A stretch of 64,000 bases of DNA from Zygaena filipendulae (taxonomy: Eukaryota; Arthropoda; Insecta; Lepidoptera; Zygaenidae): contig OU015670.1 of assembly GCA_907165275.2 (NCBI GenBank), positions 4,553,501 to 4,617,500 of the forward strand, in the 5' to 3' direction. Below the pieces are notes generated by a model, which searched no databases, was not told the DNA's origin, and saw nothing but the letters and a program-made list of their open reading frames with translations. Of this stretch, positions 11,401 to 22,792 are shown piece by piece; position 1 is the first letter of the stretch, and every line of letters begins with the position of its first letter. The position numbers and the translations under genes were made by a program.

Positions 11401-14400
11401 CCCACACTTAGCTAATGCAAAGCTTGCAAGAGATATTATATGTCTATAAATTCAGATTCAGATCAGGCACTGTTTTGTTTGTTTCTTTTTTTAACCAACT
11501 TCCAAAAAGGTGGAGGTTCTTTTTTTATTCGACTTTTTTTATCTATGTTCTTGTGTGATGTGCTGAAATAAATGAATTTTCTTTCTTATCTTTCTTTCTC
11601 TCTCGATAAACGGTTGTTGTTTGTGTGGCACACCCACAGGCGCGCGTCCCCGCCGCCGCCCCTCCGGCGCGCGAGCCCCCGGCCCCGACCGCGCGCCAGC
11701 CCGCCCCGCGCCCGCGCGCGCCGCCCGCCCCCTGCGCGCGCCGCCCGCCCGCCCTCGCCGCCCTCGCCGCCCGAGTCGCCGGGGCCGAGGAAGGCGCGCC
11801 CGAAACCTGTGAGTGCCACTACGTTTCTTTGTTAAAAACTTTTTAATGTTTCTTATTTTATACCTTTTTCAATAGGCACCAATAAACTCCTTTTCTTTCT
11901 TGTGTGGCACATTGACCCCGCTCCCTTTGCCCATTCAGTGACCCCTTGAAAGATGTGATAATGTGCAATTTCTGTACTCCCTTGGAAAGTGTTCTGAGAT
12001 TTATCTCACTTTTTATCATTGGCATGTTGACTAATTTTTATTTTTTAGTCCGTCTTGTAGATTATTAAAAAATATTGGACACGTATTTTTTCTTTTTTTA
12101 CGTAATCAAAAAATAACGGCGATATATTGAGTTGAAATTTCGCGTGACGTCACTATTCTGACAGTTTGTATGGCGGTTTTGCGGTTAGTGACGTCACGAC
12201 CTCCTCATCCTAAACTTTAGTGCGCTTTATCTCTGTATATTTTAATTTATTTAAAAAAGCAAAAAATACGTGTCTATTGTTTTTTTATTTTCTAACTGAC
12301 GGACTAATTAGAATTTTGATTTTCAATAGTAGTCAACATCCCTATTGTTTGAATCGTTTTTTGTAGTTCCAGATATTACTGCATTCATATAATTATTATA
12401 ATAGTTATGTATACAGATGTAGTATGTACATAATTGAACTGGAAATATCTGTAATGTCAAAATAACAACTTTTTTTTGTATATAATAAATACAAATAAAG
12501 ACTTGAAGCATCATGTCCCTCGCAGGCGTCGTCTCCGTCGGGCTCCTCGGTGAGCAGCTGCTCGGACGAGTCCTGTTCCGTGTGCTCCGCCAAGAACAAG
12601 AAGGGAGCCCCGCCCAAGGGGACGAAGCCGCGGTGAGTCGCCGAGTCCGACCTATACTGTTATAGTCGCCAGTGAATCGGGTCACTGATGCAATAAAAAA
12701 ATATTACCGTCCTAGCAAAAAATATCCTACCTAGTAAGCAAATAGTAGATTAGTAGCCAAGGGCTGTAAGGCATCAATTGCAGCCCGAGATATTTAGGCG
12801 CACGAGCGCAGCGAGGTTGGCGAAAGTTGTACGTGCAAATTATTTTCGTGTATTGTGTTTATGAATACTGACTGCACTAGGGACGGGATTCAAACTTGCA
12901 CTCGCAACAACGAACTTTGGTTTCTTATTGAACAAATAACTATTTTCACTTTAATCTGTCATTTTGCCTGATGCCCACAGTATGTACAAGGTCTGCTTAA
13001 TTCGGGACCAGTTTTCGTTGTATACCTACCTATCCAGTCATTATAATGATAATGTCGTGTTTCCAGTCGGTCCCGGTCGGCGTCGCCGGTGCGCAAGCGG
13101 CCGGCCCCGCCGCCCGCGCACCCCGCACACCCCGCGCCGCCCACCCGCGAGCTGCTCAAGGCGCGCGAGCTCAGCAAACGCACCCGCGAGGAGAAGGTAT
13201 GCATACAGATACAAGTTTTATCATTTCGTTGGATAAATGGACGCAGATAAGCAATAACATGTTAACCCACAATATTAAGTTATCGATTCGAAACGCTTTC
13301 TTGACAGTTATAAAGCGTTTTTTAATTATGTGTTTATCTTATTACATTTTTTAAATACGAAAAAACATTTAAACATAAAAAAATGCTGAAACAAAATGAC
13401 GATATGATTTTAAAACACGATTTATTCGAAATTTCTCCAATGTGGGTTAACACACTATTGCTTATCTATGTCCAAATATAATACATATCGTGAATCGCTT
13501 CTTAGCCCAGCAGGGGAGCTCGAGTTGGACCATTACATTAAAGAAGTGACACTTCGCCCCCCGCCAACTTCGTGTCGCACCCCCGTGACCCTCGCACCAT
13601 AGTGGTGGGCCTAGTGGTGATAGCGATACAGGCTGTTGCTGCTGTGTATGTGTTGGACAAGATCAACTTGAATTTCGAACTCATACTTTGATATCGCCCC
13701 GGCAGACTTCGCTCGCGAGCTTTGCAATAAACGCACACAAACTTAACGTGACACAGGCCAAAGGAGTGGCAACAAACCCAACAATTTTTTAATAACACTT
13801 ATTACATCGATGTGTTTGTATGAAGTGAAGGTGTTGTGTTCAGGTCCTCGAGTGGCAACGCTCGCAACTGGCGGTGCGCGGCGCCCCGGGTGCGGGCCCC
13901 GCCGCCCCTGGCGCAGCCCCCGCCTCTGGCGCCGGCTCCGCTCCCGCGCCGCCCATCCCGGCGGCGCACATAAAGCGCGAGGGCGAGCGCCGGCCCGGGG
14001 GGCCGGGCGCGCCCCCCGCCGCCCCGGGGCGCCGCCGCGAGCGGGAGCGCGAGCGCGCCGTGTCGCCCGGGGCGATCGCCGCCGCGCTCGCCGACAGCGA
14101 GAGCGACACCGAGTCCGACGCCAGCTCCGAGCCGCAGCCACAGAGGTCCGTGACCGCACGCTGTCTCTGCTTCGTCTTTATTACTATTTATTTATTTATT
14201 GGTTTGCCAACAGATTTACATAAAATAATAAAGTGTAGTGAATACATTACATGCCACAGTGAGAATTCTTTTTTATATAAAATTTTACTGTTATTTGTTT
14301 TTAACTTATTATATTTTAAGTAATTTTAACAAAAACTGGAACGATAATAAATAAGAAAGATCAAAATGAAAGACCAGGGGCCGTATTTTTGTACCGCTCG

Positions 14401-16372
14401 AATTACTTTTCGCACACGGAATTGCAAGATTCACGTGTGAATGCTTAAAAAATGTATGAGCATTCGCACGTGAATTCGCGATTCCGTGCGTCAAAGTAAT
14501 TCGAGCGATTCAAAAATAGGGCCCCAAAAAGGAAGGAATTGTTCACTTAGAAAACAGGCATCAACAATATAAATAGCAAATTAAATATTTTGAATAGACT
14601 ACAACTAATACGACCACACAAGTTACGTCACGTCGTTATCTTTTTATGTAAAAAAAACTTGGCGCATTTGTAGGCGGTCTCATCGCTTCTGTTGCGATAA
14701 TCTTTTGTAATAACAAAACTAATAACTAGTATTGTCGTGCAGACTGACGCTGTCGGAGCGGTTCGGCAAGATGGCGCAGTGGTCGGCGGACCGGTCGGCG
14801 CGGCTGGAGCACATGAACATGCGCATCACGCGCCGCCACGCCGAGGCGACGCTGCACGTGCGCATCGAGCGCGACGCGCCCGCGGACGCGCCCGCCGCCG
14901 CGCCCGCCTCCGCGCCCGCGCCCACCTACCCGTGAGTTCGAATCTCTCTATCTAATATCTATACATACTAGCTAATCCCCCCGGGCGGTTCCACCCGAGA
15001 TAATTGTGGAGGTCCCGCGGGAATTTCGGATTAAAATATAGCCTATGTTACTCAGGGATAATGTAGCTAAAGAATTTTTGAAATAGGTCCAGTAGTTTTT
15101 GAGTTAAATCGTAACAAACACCCTACCCTATGTACCCTATGTCCTTCATGTACCTGTGACTACGTGTATGCAAAATTTCATGGTGATCTGTAGAGTGAAA
15201 TCGTAACAAACAAACTAAACTCACATACGCATGTTTAGTAAGGATAATGCAAAATGGACTCTATTAGCATCACGCCTCGCTTTGACTTGTGTTGTTTGTG
15301 TGTCCGTCTGTCAGTGAGATGGACGACGCGCCGGCGGGCAGCTATCCGGAGGAGCTGCTGGCGGCGGCGCCAGGCGGCCTGCCCTCCTGGGACGACGTCG
15401 CCGTGCGCTACGACTACTACAAGAAGCGCGGCTATCTTCGAGGTGAGATCACACTGAACTAGCTACGGCACACTACAAATTCACACACGCTACAAATTCA
15501 CACACATTACTAATTTCCATACTTTACAAATCCCCACACTTATAAATTCCCATAATTTACAAATCCCCACACTTTACAAATTCCCATACTTTACAAATCC
15601 CCACACTTAGCAAATTCTCGTACAGTACATTTCTCACAAACACATACGGCCGCACTCAGAGTCGTTGTAATGATTACTTAATTTTAATTTAACTAAAATT
15701 AATATAATGAACGTCTCTGAGTGCGGCGGTTTTGTTTTCAAAAACCTTTACTTTACTATAATCATTAAAACGACTCTAACCGCCGCACTCAGAGTCGACT
15801 TAATGATTACTTAGTTAAGTATAGATTTTTAAAATAAAACTGCCGCAATCAGAGACGTTCAGTAAATTTATGTTAATTGGTATTTAATGAGATTTAACTT
15901 AATTAGTTAAATGCCAATTGACATTAATTTATTAAACTTGTCTGATTGCGGCAGTTTTGTTTTAAAAATCTATACTTAACTAAGTAATCATTAAAGTCGA
16001 CTCTGAGTGCGGCGGTAAGTGCGGCCGATTGCGACTTCTTGCGCGCGTACGACATATACATACACCGGTTTTATTGTTATATATACGTTTTCCTGTCGGC
16101 AGGTCTCACTCTGGGCGACTACGTCAAGTGGGAGGAGTGGTGGTACAAGTATCAGGAGTGGCTGAAGCGGGAGCGGGCCTACGAGCGCTGGGCGGAGGGG
16201 GAGCTGCCGGTAAGTACGGTTGAAAACAAAAAAAACATGAAATCAAATGTGCGACCCCATCCTTCCCCTGTCTAAATTGTGTATAGCTATGATATTATGT
16301 GGTGCTTTCCTCCGGTGTCGGCAGGTGCGCCGCGAGCGCCGTCGGCGAGGGGGCCGCCACCGGCGCAGCTGA
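8481..16372 (+). CDS. Ser/Arg-rich nuclear protein, 12 coding exons, family not recognised
   Basis: Coding exons: 8481-8583, 9418-9589, 10052-10147, 11124-11225, 11640-11808, 12526-12632, 13067-13196, 13844-14145, 14743-14931, 15315-15442, 16103-16209 and 16325-16372. All have GT/AG borders and compatible phases, for 1653 bases or 550 residues. The N-terminus (MSSSRRNGSMSRAVE) leads to a conserved-looking WERFMPLGFFTDPSNPAGRR block. RS/RSP-rich sequence follows (SPSPRRSRTPVP, RRSPRRSPRRSP), then a Ser/Cys patch (SSCSDESCSVC). Next are ELLKARELSKRTREEK and LSERFGKMAQWSADRS, and last a Trp/Tyr-rich C-terminal block (GDYVKWEEWWYKYQEWL) ending in Arg-rich RRERRRRGG. Such composition suggests a nuclear-speckle or splicing-associated protein; that is inference. 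The exons are extremely GC-rich against AT-rich introns. The 3' half, from within exon 8, was duplicated downstream. Confidence 0.8.
8913..9344. mobile_element. Non-autonomous hAT-like repeat in intron 1
   Basis: It begins AGGGATGTC and ends GCAACATCCCT. The subterminal sequence is full of ACATCTGCATCC / ACATCCGCGGATGTG motifs. This resembles hAT elements with AGGGATGTTGCGGAT ends. I could not define a clean target duplication. Confidence 0.5.
10290..11095. repeat. Repeat-derived intron 3 sequence
   Basis: The opening (TCTGTCTGTCTTTTCGCGAC, then CTGAACGGATTTTGATGCGG) matches the tail repeats seen at 38085, 39140 and 55440. The rest is unassigned and AT-rich and contains a TGACGTCA site near 10602. 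No coding sequence is seen. Confidence 0.45.
12019..12340 (+). mobile_element. MITE of the AGTCCGTC / double-TGACGTCA family in intron 6
   Basis: An outer inverted repeat (GCATGTTGACTAA and TAGTCAACATCCC) surrounds the inner pair TTAGTCCGTC / GACGGACTAA. Two GTGACGTCAC palindromes lie about 45 bases apart in the middle. It is non-coding. Confidence 0.75.
13238..13474. mobile_element. 237 bp MITE in intron 8
   Basis: The left end TGGACGCAGATAAGCAATAA matches the inverse of the right end (CTATTGCTTATCTATGTCCA). The similarity runs about 32 bases inward through GTTAACCCAC. The interior is AT-rich and non-coding. Confidence 0.65.
14377..14525. mobile_element. GGGGCC-ended hairpin element in intron 9
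   Basis: A near-perfect palindrome of about 149 bases from GGGGCCGTATTTTTG to AAAAATAGGGCCCC. The arms carry TCGAATTACTTT and GTGAATTCGC-type sequence around AAAAAATGTATGAGC. Further copies are at 16604-16754, 21153-21301 and 23386-23534. Confidence 0.8.
14967..15243 (+). repeat. SINE/LINE-tail-like repeat in intron 10
   Basis: It carries the CTAGCTAATCCCCCCGGGCGG start, GTCCCGCGGGAATTTCGG, ATATAGCCTATGTTACTCAG and a CACATACGCATGTTTAGTA end. Duplicated at 21743-22019. Confidence 0.6.
15468..15622. repeat. 17-18 bp minisatellite (ACAAATTCCCACACTT-type)
   Basis: About eight imperfect units of the type TACAAATTCCCACACTT in tandem in intron 11. The array is copied at 22244-22398. Confidence 0.8.
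15647..16014. mobile_element. Two adjacent GCCGCACTCAGAG foldback elements
   Basis: 15647-15782 is an internally shortened unit. 15782-16014 is a full palindrome with nested arms: GCCGCACTCAGAGTCGAC outside, CTGCCGCAATCAGA inside, and a core of TTAATTGGCATTTAA-like sequence. Other copies are at 20179, 22424, 33387, 56964 and 57635. The hairpin is long enough to fold in RNA or extrude in DNA. Confidence 0.85.
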
Positions 16373-17130
16373 GGGCGCGCCGCCCCCGCGGCGGTCCTTG
16401 CTGTGGACCTCGCCGCGGGGGCGTCGCGCGTCTAGCGCGGCACCGCCCCCCGCCCGCCGCGCGCCTGCCGCCCCTCGCTGCAGTACAGGTACGCGCGCAC
16501 GATTCACCACGCGGGCGCGGCATGTCACCGTGCCTGCCCGCTGGTACTCCAACTCTGGGCTTTGTGTGATGAACATAGGGTTCCACGCTGCAGACTGCAT
16601 ATTGGGGCCGTATTTTCGAATCGCTCTAATTACTTTTCGCACACGAAATTGCAAGATTCACGCGTGAATGCTTAAAAAATGTATGAGCATTCGCACGTGA
16701 ATTCGCGATTCCGTGTGTGAAAGTAATTCGCGTGCGATTCAAAAGTAGGGCCCCTGGGCGTGTTTATACCTATGTACTGACTTGAACTCCGAAATTAACG
16801 CAGGTGAAGCCGCGTGGAACAGCTAGTATCTAATATTTGTCACGATACACAAGCTTATAACTTACTATGGGATCACGTAGGTAGATTCGTGTGTTATGAA
16901 GTGTTTTATTATTATAAAGTTTGTATTACCTAAAAACTCTTAGTGCTCATCACCTACATTATAAAAGGAAGAGTTGTGCAGTTTCCAGACAGCAAATCAT
17001 TCAAATCTGACAAGTAACTTTTGCATATAAAATATTTTGCCATTCGTACCTTTATTTGTGCAATAAAGAATTAATAAATAATAAAAAAAGTATGGTTATC
17101 CTTTACCCCCCGCGCATTTTTCTAAATATT
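16373..17130 (+). other. SR gene 3' UTR and flank
   Basis: After the TGA at 16370-16372 the sequence stays very GC-rich to about 16490 and reaches a possible donor (AGTACAG|GTACGCG). A GGGGCC hairpin element fills 16604-16754. AATAAA occurs at 17062. A second possible 3' UTR exon begins after the acceptor CCCACCAG near 17641, with AATAAA near 17700. Which signal is used cannot be decided here. Confidence 0.45.
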
Positions 17131-17134
17131 TCCA

Positions 17135-17575
17135 ACTAGCTGTTCCCCGTGGTTTCAACCGCGTTTATTTCGGAGTTCCCGCGGGAATTCCGGGATAAAA
17201 AGTACCATATGTCCTTCTCTGTACCCCTGACAATGTGCATGCCAAATTTCATGATGATCGGTTGAGCCGTTAACTCACCGTCGCATTTATAATATAACTA
17301 GCTGGCCGCGGTATTTTCGAAGTTCCCGCGTGAATTCCGGGAAAAAGTACTCTATGTCCTTCTTTGTACCCCCAACAGTAGTTTACGGTGATTAGCTATT
17401 CCCCGCATTAATTTCGGAGTTCCCTCGGTAATTTCTGGATATAAACTATCCTATCTTTTAAGCTGGGCCAAATTACAACATATTGACCAAATTTTATCAT
17501 GATCGATTCAGTAGTTTAGGAGTTCATCGCAGACAAACAACGTGACACGTAATTTATATATATTAAGATTAAGAT
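17135..17575 (+). repeat. Stacked SINE/LINE-tail-like repeats
   Basis: Three partial copies in a row, each with a CTAGCTG- or TAGCTATTCC-type start and a TTCCCGCGGGAATTCCGGG or TTCCCTCGGTAATTTC block. The equivalent in copy B is 23934-24390. Confidence 0.6.
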
Positions 17576-20178
17576 ATTAGTAAGGATGTACACACGGGTG
17601 AGTAAAATTCTATAGGTAATTAATAGATTTCTTTCCCACCAGGTACTCGAGGTGTGTGGACCCTCTCAACCAGGCAGTGTGGCTGACGATAACATTACAA
17701 ATAAACTTGAGTGTTGTGGTGATTTCAATACGATAGAAATACAAATCATTTTTGTAATAACTTAACTAATAATCATATATAATATGGAGTGTCAAGTGCC
17801 CAGTATTTTGGTGTGTTTTTGTGAATGTAAAGAAAATGCCTTCTTCCAACGCTGGACCCATATTGAGGTATAAATAACAAGTTTATTAAATTAATCAATG
17901 GTATTTATGAATCATGTACTAGTGTAGTTCTTTGACTCTTTGTTGTATTTTTTTGCCTCTTATAAAAAAATCAAGTATATCAGATGTTAAAGTAAAATTG
18001 GAGTACTAACTTAATAATCTGTTGTCGAACATAGTAACAGCCTCAATTGATGGAATGTTTTCTTTTTTAGTTCATAAGCACTGATCAATTACATACATAT
18101 ATTATATAAATTTTAATTATGTCAAATAGGTTGGGAAAGTCAAAACAATCCAAGGTCAGCAGATTTTTTTTTTTAACTGAATGACAGACGCCCACTAATT
18201 GGTTAGTGTCCTCACTTGTTACTAGACCCTAATGACAGAAATACGCAAATTCTTGTGAATTTCTTTTTATTGTAATCAAAAATGGTCTAAAACAAACCAC
18301 AACAAAATTAGAATTTCTGTTTGTATGTGTCGCGCAAGAGCTTCTTTAGACTTGCTAAGAAATTAAAAATGGACTTCAACACCCATTTTTATACAGTTTT
18401 ACTGAAATGAATAAATAAATTGTAAAATAAATCATTATAGGATTACGAAAAATTGTAATTAGACTAGTTAGCATTAATACTGAGATTCGTAAAGAGATAA
18501 GAGTTAGCGTAGACCGAAGAAGAACAGCATTTTATGATGTTAATACAAAAACGATTCTGTTGCGTTCAACATACAATATATTATAAGTATGTTTCATTCA
18601 TAGCTGGTTGTTTAGTAGATAAAATTTACATGAAACTTGCTCTGGTGCTGTTACTACATTATGTATTTTGATTTGTCATTTCGGAGTGTATTTATAGGGC
18701 ACGTCTTTAAAACCACATTTGAATGTTCATTATTTGGTTGTGTCGGGTTGTGTAAGTAATTTATTGAATTTTTATTTTTAAAGTTTATAATGATTTTCTG
18801 CTGAGAAAGCTGGTCTGAGCCTATTTATACTGGTATTTATGTTGATTGGTACAAAGTGGTTTTTGCATTGACAACTCAAAAATTACTTTTTAACTTCATC
18901 AGGTGTGCGCTGACGTTAGTAAATTAATTTTGAACGAAATAACTTATTTTTAGGCTTCATCTAATAAAATTAAAAGTACATAGTTATGTTAAATCTAAAT
19001 AAACGGTTTGGCTGTTTGTTAAAACATTCATTACATAAAAATTATTATTGATCGAGATTTTGCTGAAACTCATGTACATAGCGTTATTATGAATTATCTC
19101 AATAGATCAAAGTGTTATCAGATAAAGGTAACTTTTGTAAAACTGACCATAGACTAAGTAGGCGTTATTGAAAATAGACTATTTTTATTGCTATATTATA
19201 TAAAAATATATATTATAGCCGAACATTGTTGGATCGTAAAAGTTTTTTTTTTTAATTTAAATAATAATAATTGTGTAATCATGTAGATGTTGTATGTTTA
19301 GAGAAATAAATCCTTTTTATACAAAAAACCACTATTTTTGCTCTTAAGTTCCTAACTTCGAGTCCTTAATCTTATTCTTCTAATGGACTTTCGTCGTGAT
19401 TTTTGCATTAATACCTACGAATTTAGCCAGTTTCAAGTAAAATGTTTGATAGTACCGTTTTGAAACTGCAGGAGCTTTCGACGGATGCGGACATCGAAAA
19501 ATGATAGCTTGAAACGTATATTTTCATACGCACATATAAGCCCCGCCACTGTGAAACGAGGCCGGCGCACACTGGTGGCACGGCACGGCAAAGGTTTTTT
19601 TTTTTTTTCAATTAAGTTATATCATCCTTATTTCATCGAGATTAGAATTCATATTAGGTACTGTATTTCGATAAAATTACGCCACCTGTAACCTATGTGG
19701 CTTGCGGGACGCTACGACGTGACGCGGCATGCCGCGAGCTGCCGTAGCACGCTGTGCCATGCCGGGCCATGCTATCTGTGTGCGCCGGCCTTTATTGTCC
19801 AATAGAGCACCATAAACTCAACCTAATCCACATAAATAAAAAAATATCAAGTTCCGGAACCGCCATCTTCGATTCCCACCGAAAACTAATTTTTACGTTG
19901 AAAAAGTCTAAGGGAGATTGTATTATATGTAAGAATCAAACTTACAAAAAAGGTAACAATGAAGGGGAATGCTGCTTATCCCCCTTCATTATAATGGCGG
20001 CGCACCTGTTTATACCCTCTATTAATAAAACAAAATATTAAAAATAGATTTTTATTCACAAGTAAATAAAAATACTACTATAAAACTAATAAATATAAGT
20101 TCATAACTAACGGCCCGCTACATCAGGCAATTGACCATTTTTTTATTTCAATTAAGTTAAATAGTTATTATAGTTTAA
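17576..20178. other. Intergenic sequence of copy A
   Basis: AT-rich, with no gene. AATAAA-like signals are near 17700 and 19306. A GC-rich patch at 19690-19790 (GGCACGGCACGGCA, CATGCCGGGCCATGC) carries inverted short repeats. Everything here has a close counterpart in copy B. Confidence 0.4.
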
Positions 20179-20402
20179 CGACCGCACACAGTCATTTTAA
20201 TGATAACTTAATTTTAAGTAAAGATTTTAAAAACTCAACTGTCGCACTCAAAGACGTTCATTAAATTAATGTTAATTGGCATTTCGATAATTAAGTTAAA
20301 TTTAGTTAAATGCCAATTAAAATTAATTTGATGAACGTATCTGAGTTTGTTTTTAAAATCTTTACTTAAAATTAAGTAATCATTATTCTCAGTGCGGCCG
20401 TT
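20179..20402. mobile_element. GCCGCACTCAGAG foldback element, copy A downstream unit
   Basis: A palindrome with ATTAATGTTAATTGGCATTT / AAATGCCAATTAAAATTAAT at its centre. The paralogous copy is at 33387-33612. Part of the right inner arm is missing (CTGAGTTTGTTTTT). Confidence 0.7.
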
Positions 20403-20552
20403 AGAAATTGAAACAAAATTTCGATTAATTTGAATCTATCCTAAAATAAGTCTTAAAGGCTAGTCGCATGAACATTTTACAATTCCGGACCATATACTAA
20501 CCTCCATAAAAGAATTGAAGGCACACGACAAACCCTGGTTCAGTGTAAGCTA

Positions 20553-20727
20553 TCACTTTTTATCATCTTTACCCTGGGTAAAGTTGGGTTGCCTGAGGCG
20601 CCGCGACCGCGTCGTCACTTCGCTGGTCAGTTTCCCCGGACTGGTCGCCCTGGTAACATTTCTTTTCACTTGCAAGCTCTTCACCGATCCCGTCTCCACT
20701 TTGGCTGATCTTCCACGGGATTTGCTC
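20553..20727 (-). pseudogene. Truncated 3' tail of the three rows-like gene (copy A)
   Basis: It reads, on the minus strand, the last 57-58 codons of the 33763-46378 gene (SKSRGRSAKVETGSVKSLQ through to the DDKK stop) and then breaks off at 20727, where SR-gene sequence begins. One Ala-to-Val difference from the intact gene is visible (KVETGS against KAETGS). It has no promoter or upstream exons of its own. Confidence 0.93.
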
Positions 20728-21152
20728 CCCATCCCGGCGGCGCACATAAAGCGCGAGGGCGAGCGCCGGCCCGGGGGGCCGGGCGCGCCCCCCGCCGCCC
20801 CGGGGCGCCGCCGCGAGCGGGAGCGCGAGCGCGCCGTGTCGCCCGGGGCGATCGCCGCCGCGCTCGCCGACAGCGAGAGCGACACCGAGTCCGACGCCAG
20901 CTCCGAGCCGCAGCCACAGAGGTCCGTGACCGCACGCTGTCTCTGCTTCGTCTTTATTACTATTTATTTATTTATTGGTTTGCCAACAGATTTACATAAA
21001 ATAATAAAGTGTAGTGAATACATTACATGCCACAGTGAGAATTCTTTTTTATATAAAATTTTACTGTTATTTGTTTTTAACTTATTATATTTTAAGTAAT
21101 TTTAACAAAAACTGGAACGATAATAAATAAGAAAGATCAAAATGAAAGACCA

Positions 21153-21301
21153 GGGGCCGTATTTTTGTACCGCTCGAATTACTTTTCGCACACGGAATTG
21201 CAAGATTCACGTGTGAATGCTTAAAAAATGTATGAGCATTCGCACGTGAATTCGCGATTCCGTGCGTCAAAGTAATTCGAGCGATTCAAAAATAGGGCCC
21301 C
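21153..21301. mobile_element. GGGGCC-ended hairpin element, copy B intron
   Basis: Duplicate of the element at 14377-14525, apparently unchanged. Confidence 0.8.
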
Positions 21302-22423
21302 AAAAAGGAAGGAATTGTTCACTTAGAAAACAGGCATCAACAATATAAATAGCAAATTAAATATTTTGAATAGACTACAACTAATACGACCACACAAGTT
21401 ACGTCACGTCGTTATCTTTTTATGTAAAAAAAACTTGGCGCATTTGTAGGCGGTCTCATCGCTTCTGTTGCGATAATCTTTTGTAATAACAAAACTAATA
21501 ACTAGTATTGTCGTGCAGACTGACGCTGTCGGAGCGGTTCGGCAAGATGGCGCAGTGGTCGGCGGACCGGTCGGCGCGGCTGGAGCACATGAACATGCGC
21601 ATCACGCGCCGCCACGCCGAGGCGACGCTGCACGTGCGCATCGAGCGCGACGCGCCCGCGGACGCGCCCGCCGCCGCGCCCGCCTCCGCGCCCGCGCCCA
21701 CCTACCCGTGAGTTCGAATCTCTCTATCTAATATCTATACATACTAGCTAATCCCCCCGGGCGGTTCCACCCGAGATAATTGTGGAGGTCCCGCGGGAAT
21801 TTCGGATTAAAATATAGCCTATGTTACTCAGGGATAATGTAGCTAAAGAATTTTTGAAATAGGTCCAGTAGTTTTTGAGTTAAATCGTAACAAACACCCT
21901 ACCCTATGTACCCTATGTCCTTCATGTACCTGTGACTACGTGTATGCAAAATTTCATGGTGATCTGTAGAGTGAAATCGTAACAAACAAACTAAACTCAC
22001 ATACGCATGTTTAGTAAGGATAATGCAAAATGGACTCTATTAGCATCACGCCTCGCTTTGACTTGTGTTGTTTGTGTGTCCGTCTGTCAGTGAGATGGAC
22101 GACGCGCCGGCGGGCAGCTATCCGGAGGAGCTGCTGGCGGCGGCGCCAGGCGGCCTGCCCTCCTGGGACGACGTCGCCGTGCGCTACGACTACTACAAGA
22201 AGCGCGGCTATCTTCGAGGTGAGATCACACTGAACTAGCTACGGCACACTACAAATTCACACACGCTACAAATTCACACACATTACTAATTTCCATACTT
22301 TACAAATCCCCACACTTATAAATTCCCATAATTTACAAATCCCCACACTTTACAAATTCCCATACTTTACAAATCCCCACACTTAGCAAATTCTCGTACA
22401 GTACATTTCTCACAAACACATAC

Positions 22424-22792
22424 GGCCGCACTCAGAGTCGTTGTAATGATTACTTAATTTTAATTTAACTAAAATTAATATAATGAACGTCTCTGAGTGC
22501 GGCGGTTTTGTTTTCAAAAACCTTTACTTTACTATAATCATTAAAACGACTCTAACCGCCGCACTCAGAGTCGACTTTAATGATTACTTAGATAAGTATA
22601 GATTTTTAAAACAAAACTGCCGCAATCAGACTAGTTTAATAAATTAATGTTAATTGGCATTTAACTAATTAAGTTACATCTCATTAAATGCCAAATGACA
22701 TTAATTTACTGAACGTCTCTGATTGCGGCAGTTTTGTTTTAAAAATCTATACTTAACTAAGTAATCATTAAAGTCGACTCTGAGTGCGGCGG
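22424..22792. mobile_element. Foldback elements of copy B with inverted core
   Basis: Counterpart of 15647-16014. The outer arms are collinear with copy A. The 113-base core 22618-22730, however, matches the reverse complement of copy A's core (15841-15953) with about 7 mismatches by hand count, and matches poorly in direct orientation. Confidence 0.85.

Larger units (their letters stand above)
13952..20727. repeat. Tandem segmental duplication, copy A
   Basis: 6776 bases, repeated nearly identically from 20728 onward at a constant offset of 6776 through the SR-gene introns. It starts inside SR exon 8 (coding order) and runs through the SR 3' end and the intergenic space. It ends with the last 175 bases of the neighbouring convergent three rows-like gene. 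The junction 20727/20728 is blunt, with no shared bases visible. Confidence 0.95.

Noticed and set aside
13743..14323. Several long open frames on both strands in GC-rich DNA
   Set aside because: They are shadows of the SR exon 13844-14145. High GC depletes stop codons in all frames, and only one frame matches the neighbouring splice phases.
16325..16667. Alternative longer C-terminus for the SR protein in the +1 frame (RRSLLWTSPRGRRASS)
   Set aside because: The preceding exon joins in phase 0, which leads to the TGA at 16370. The other frame would need a different splice for which I see no signal.
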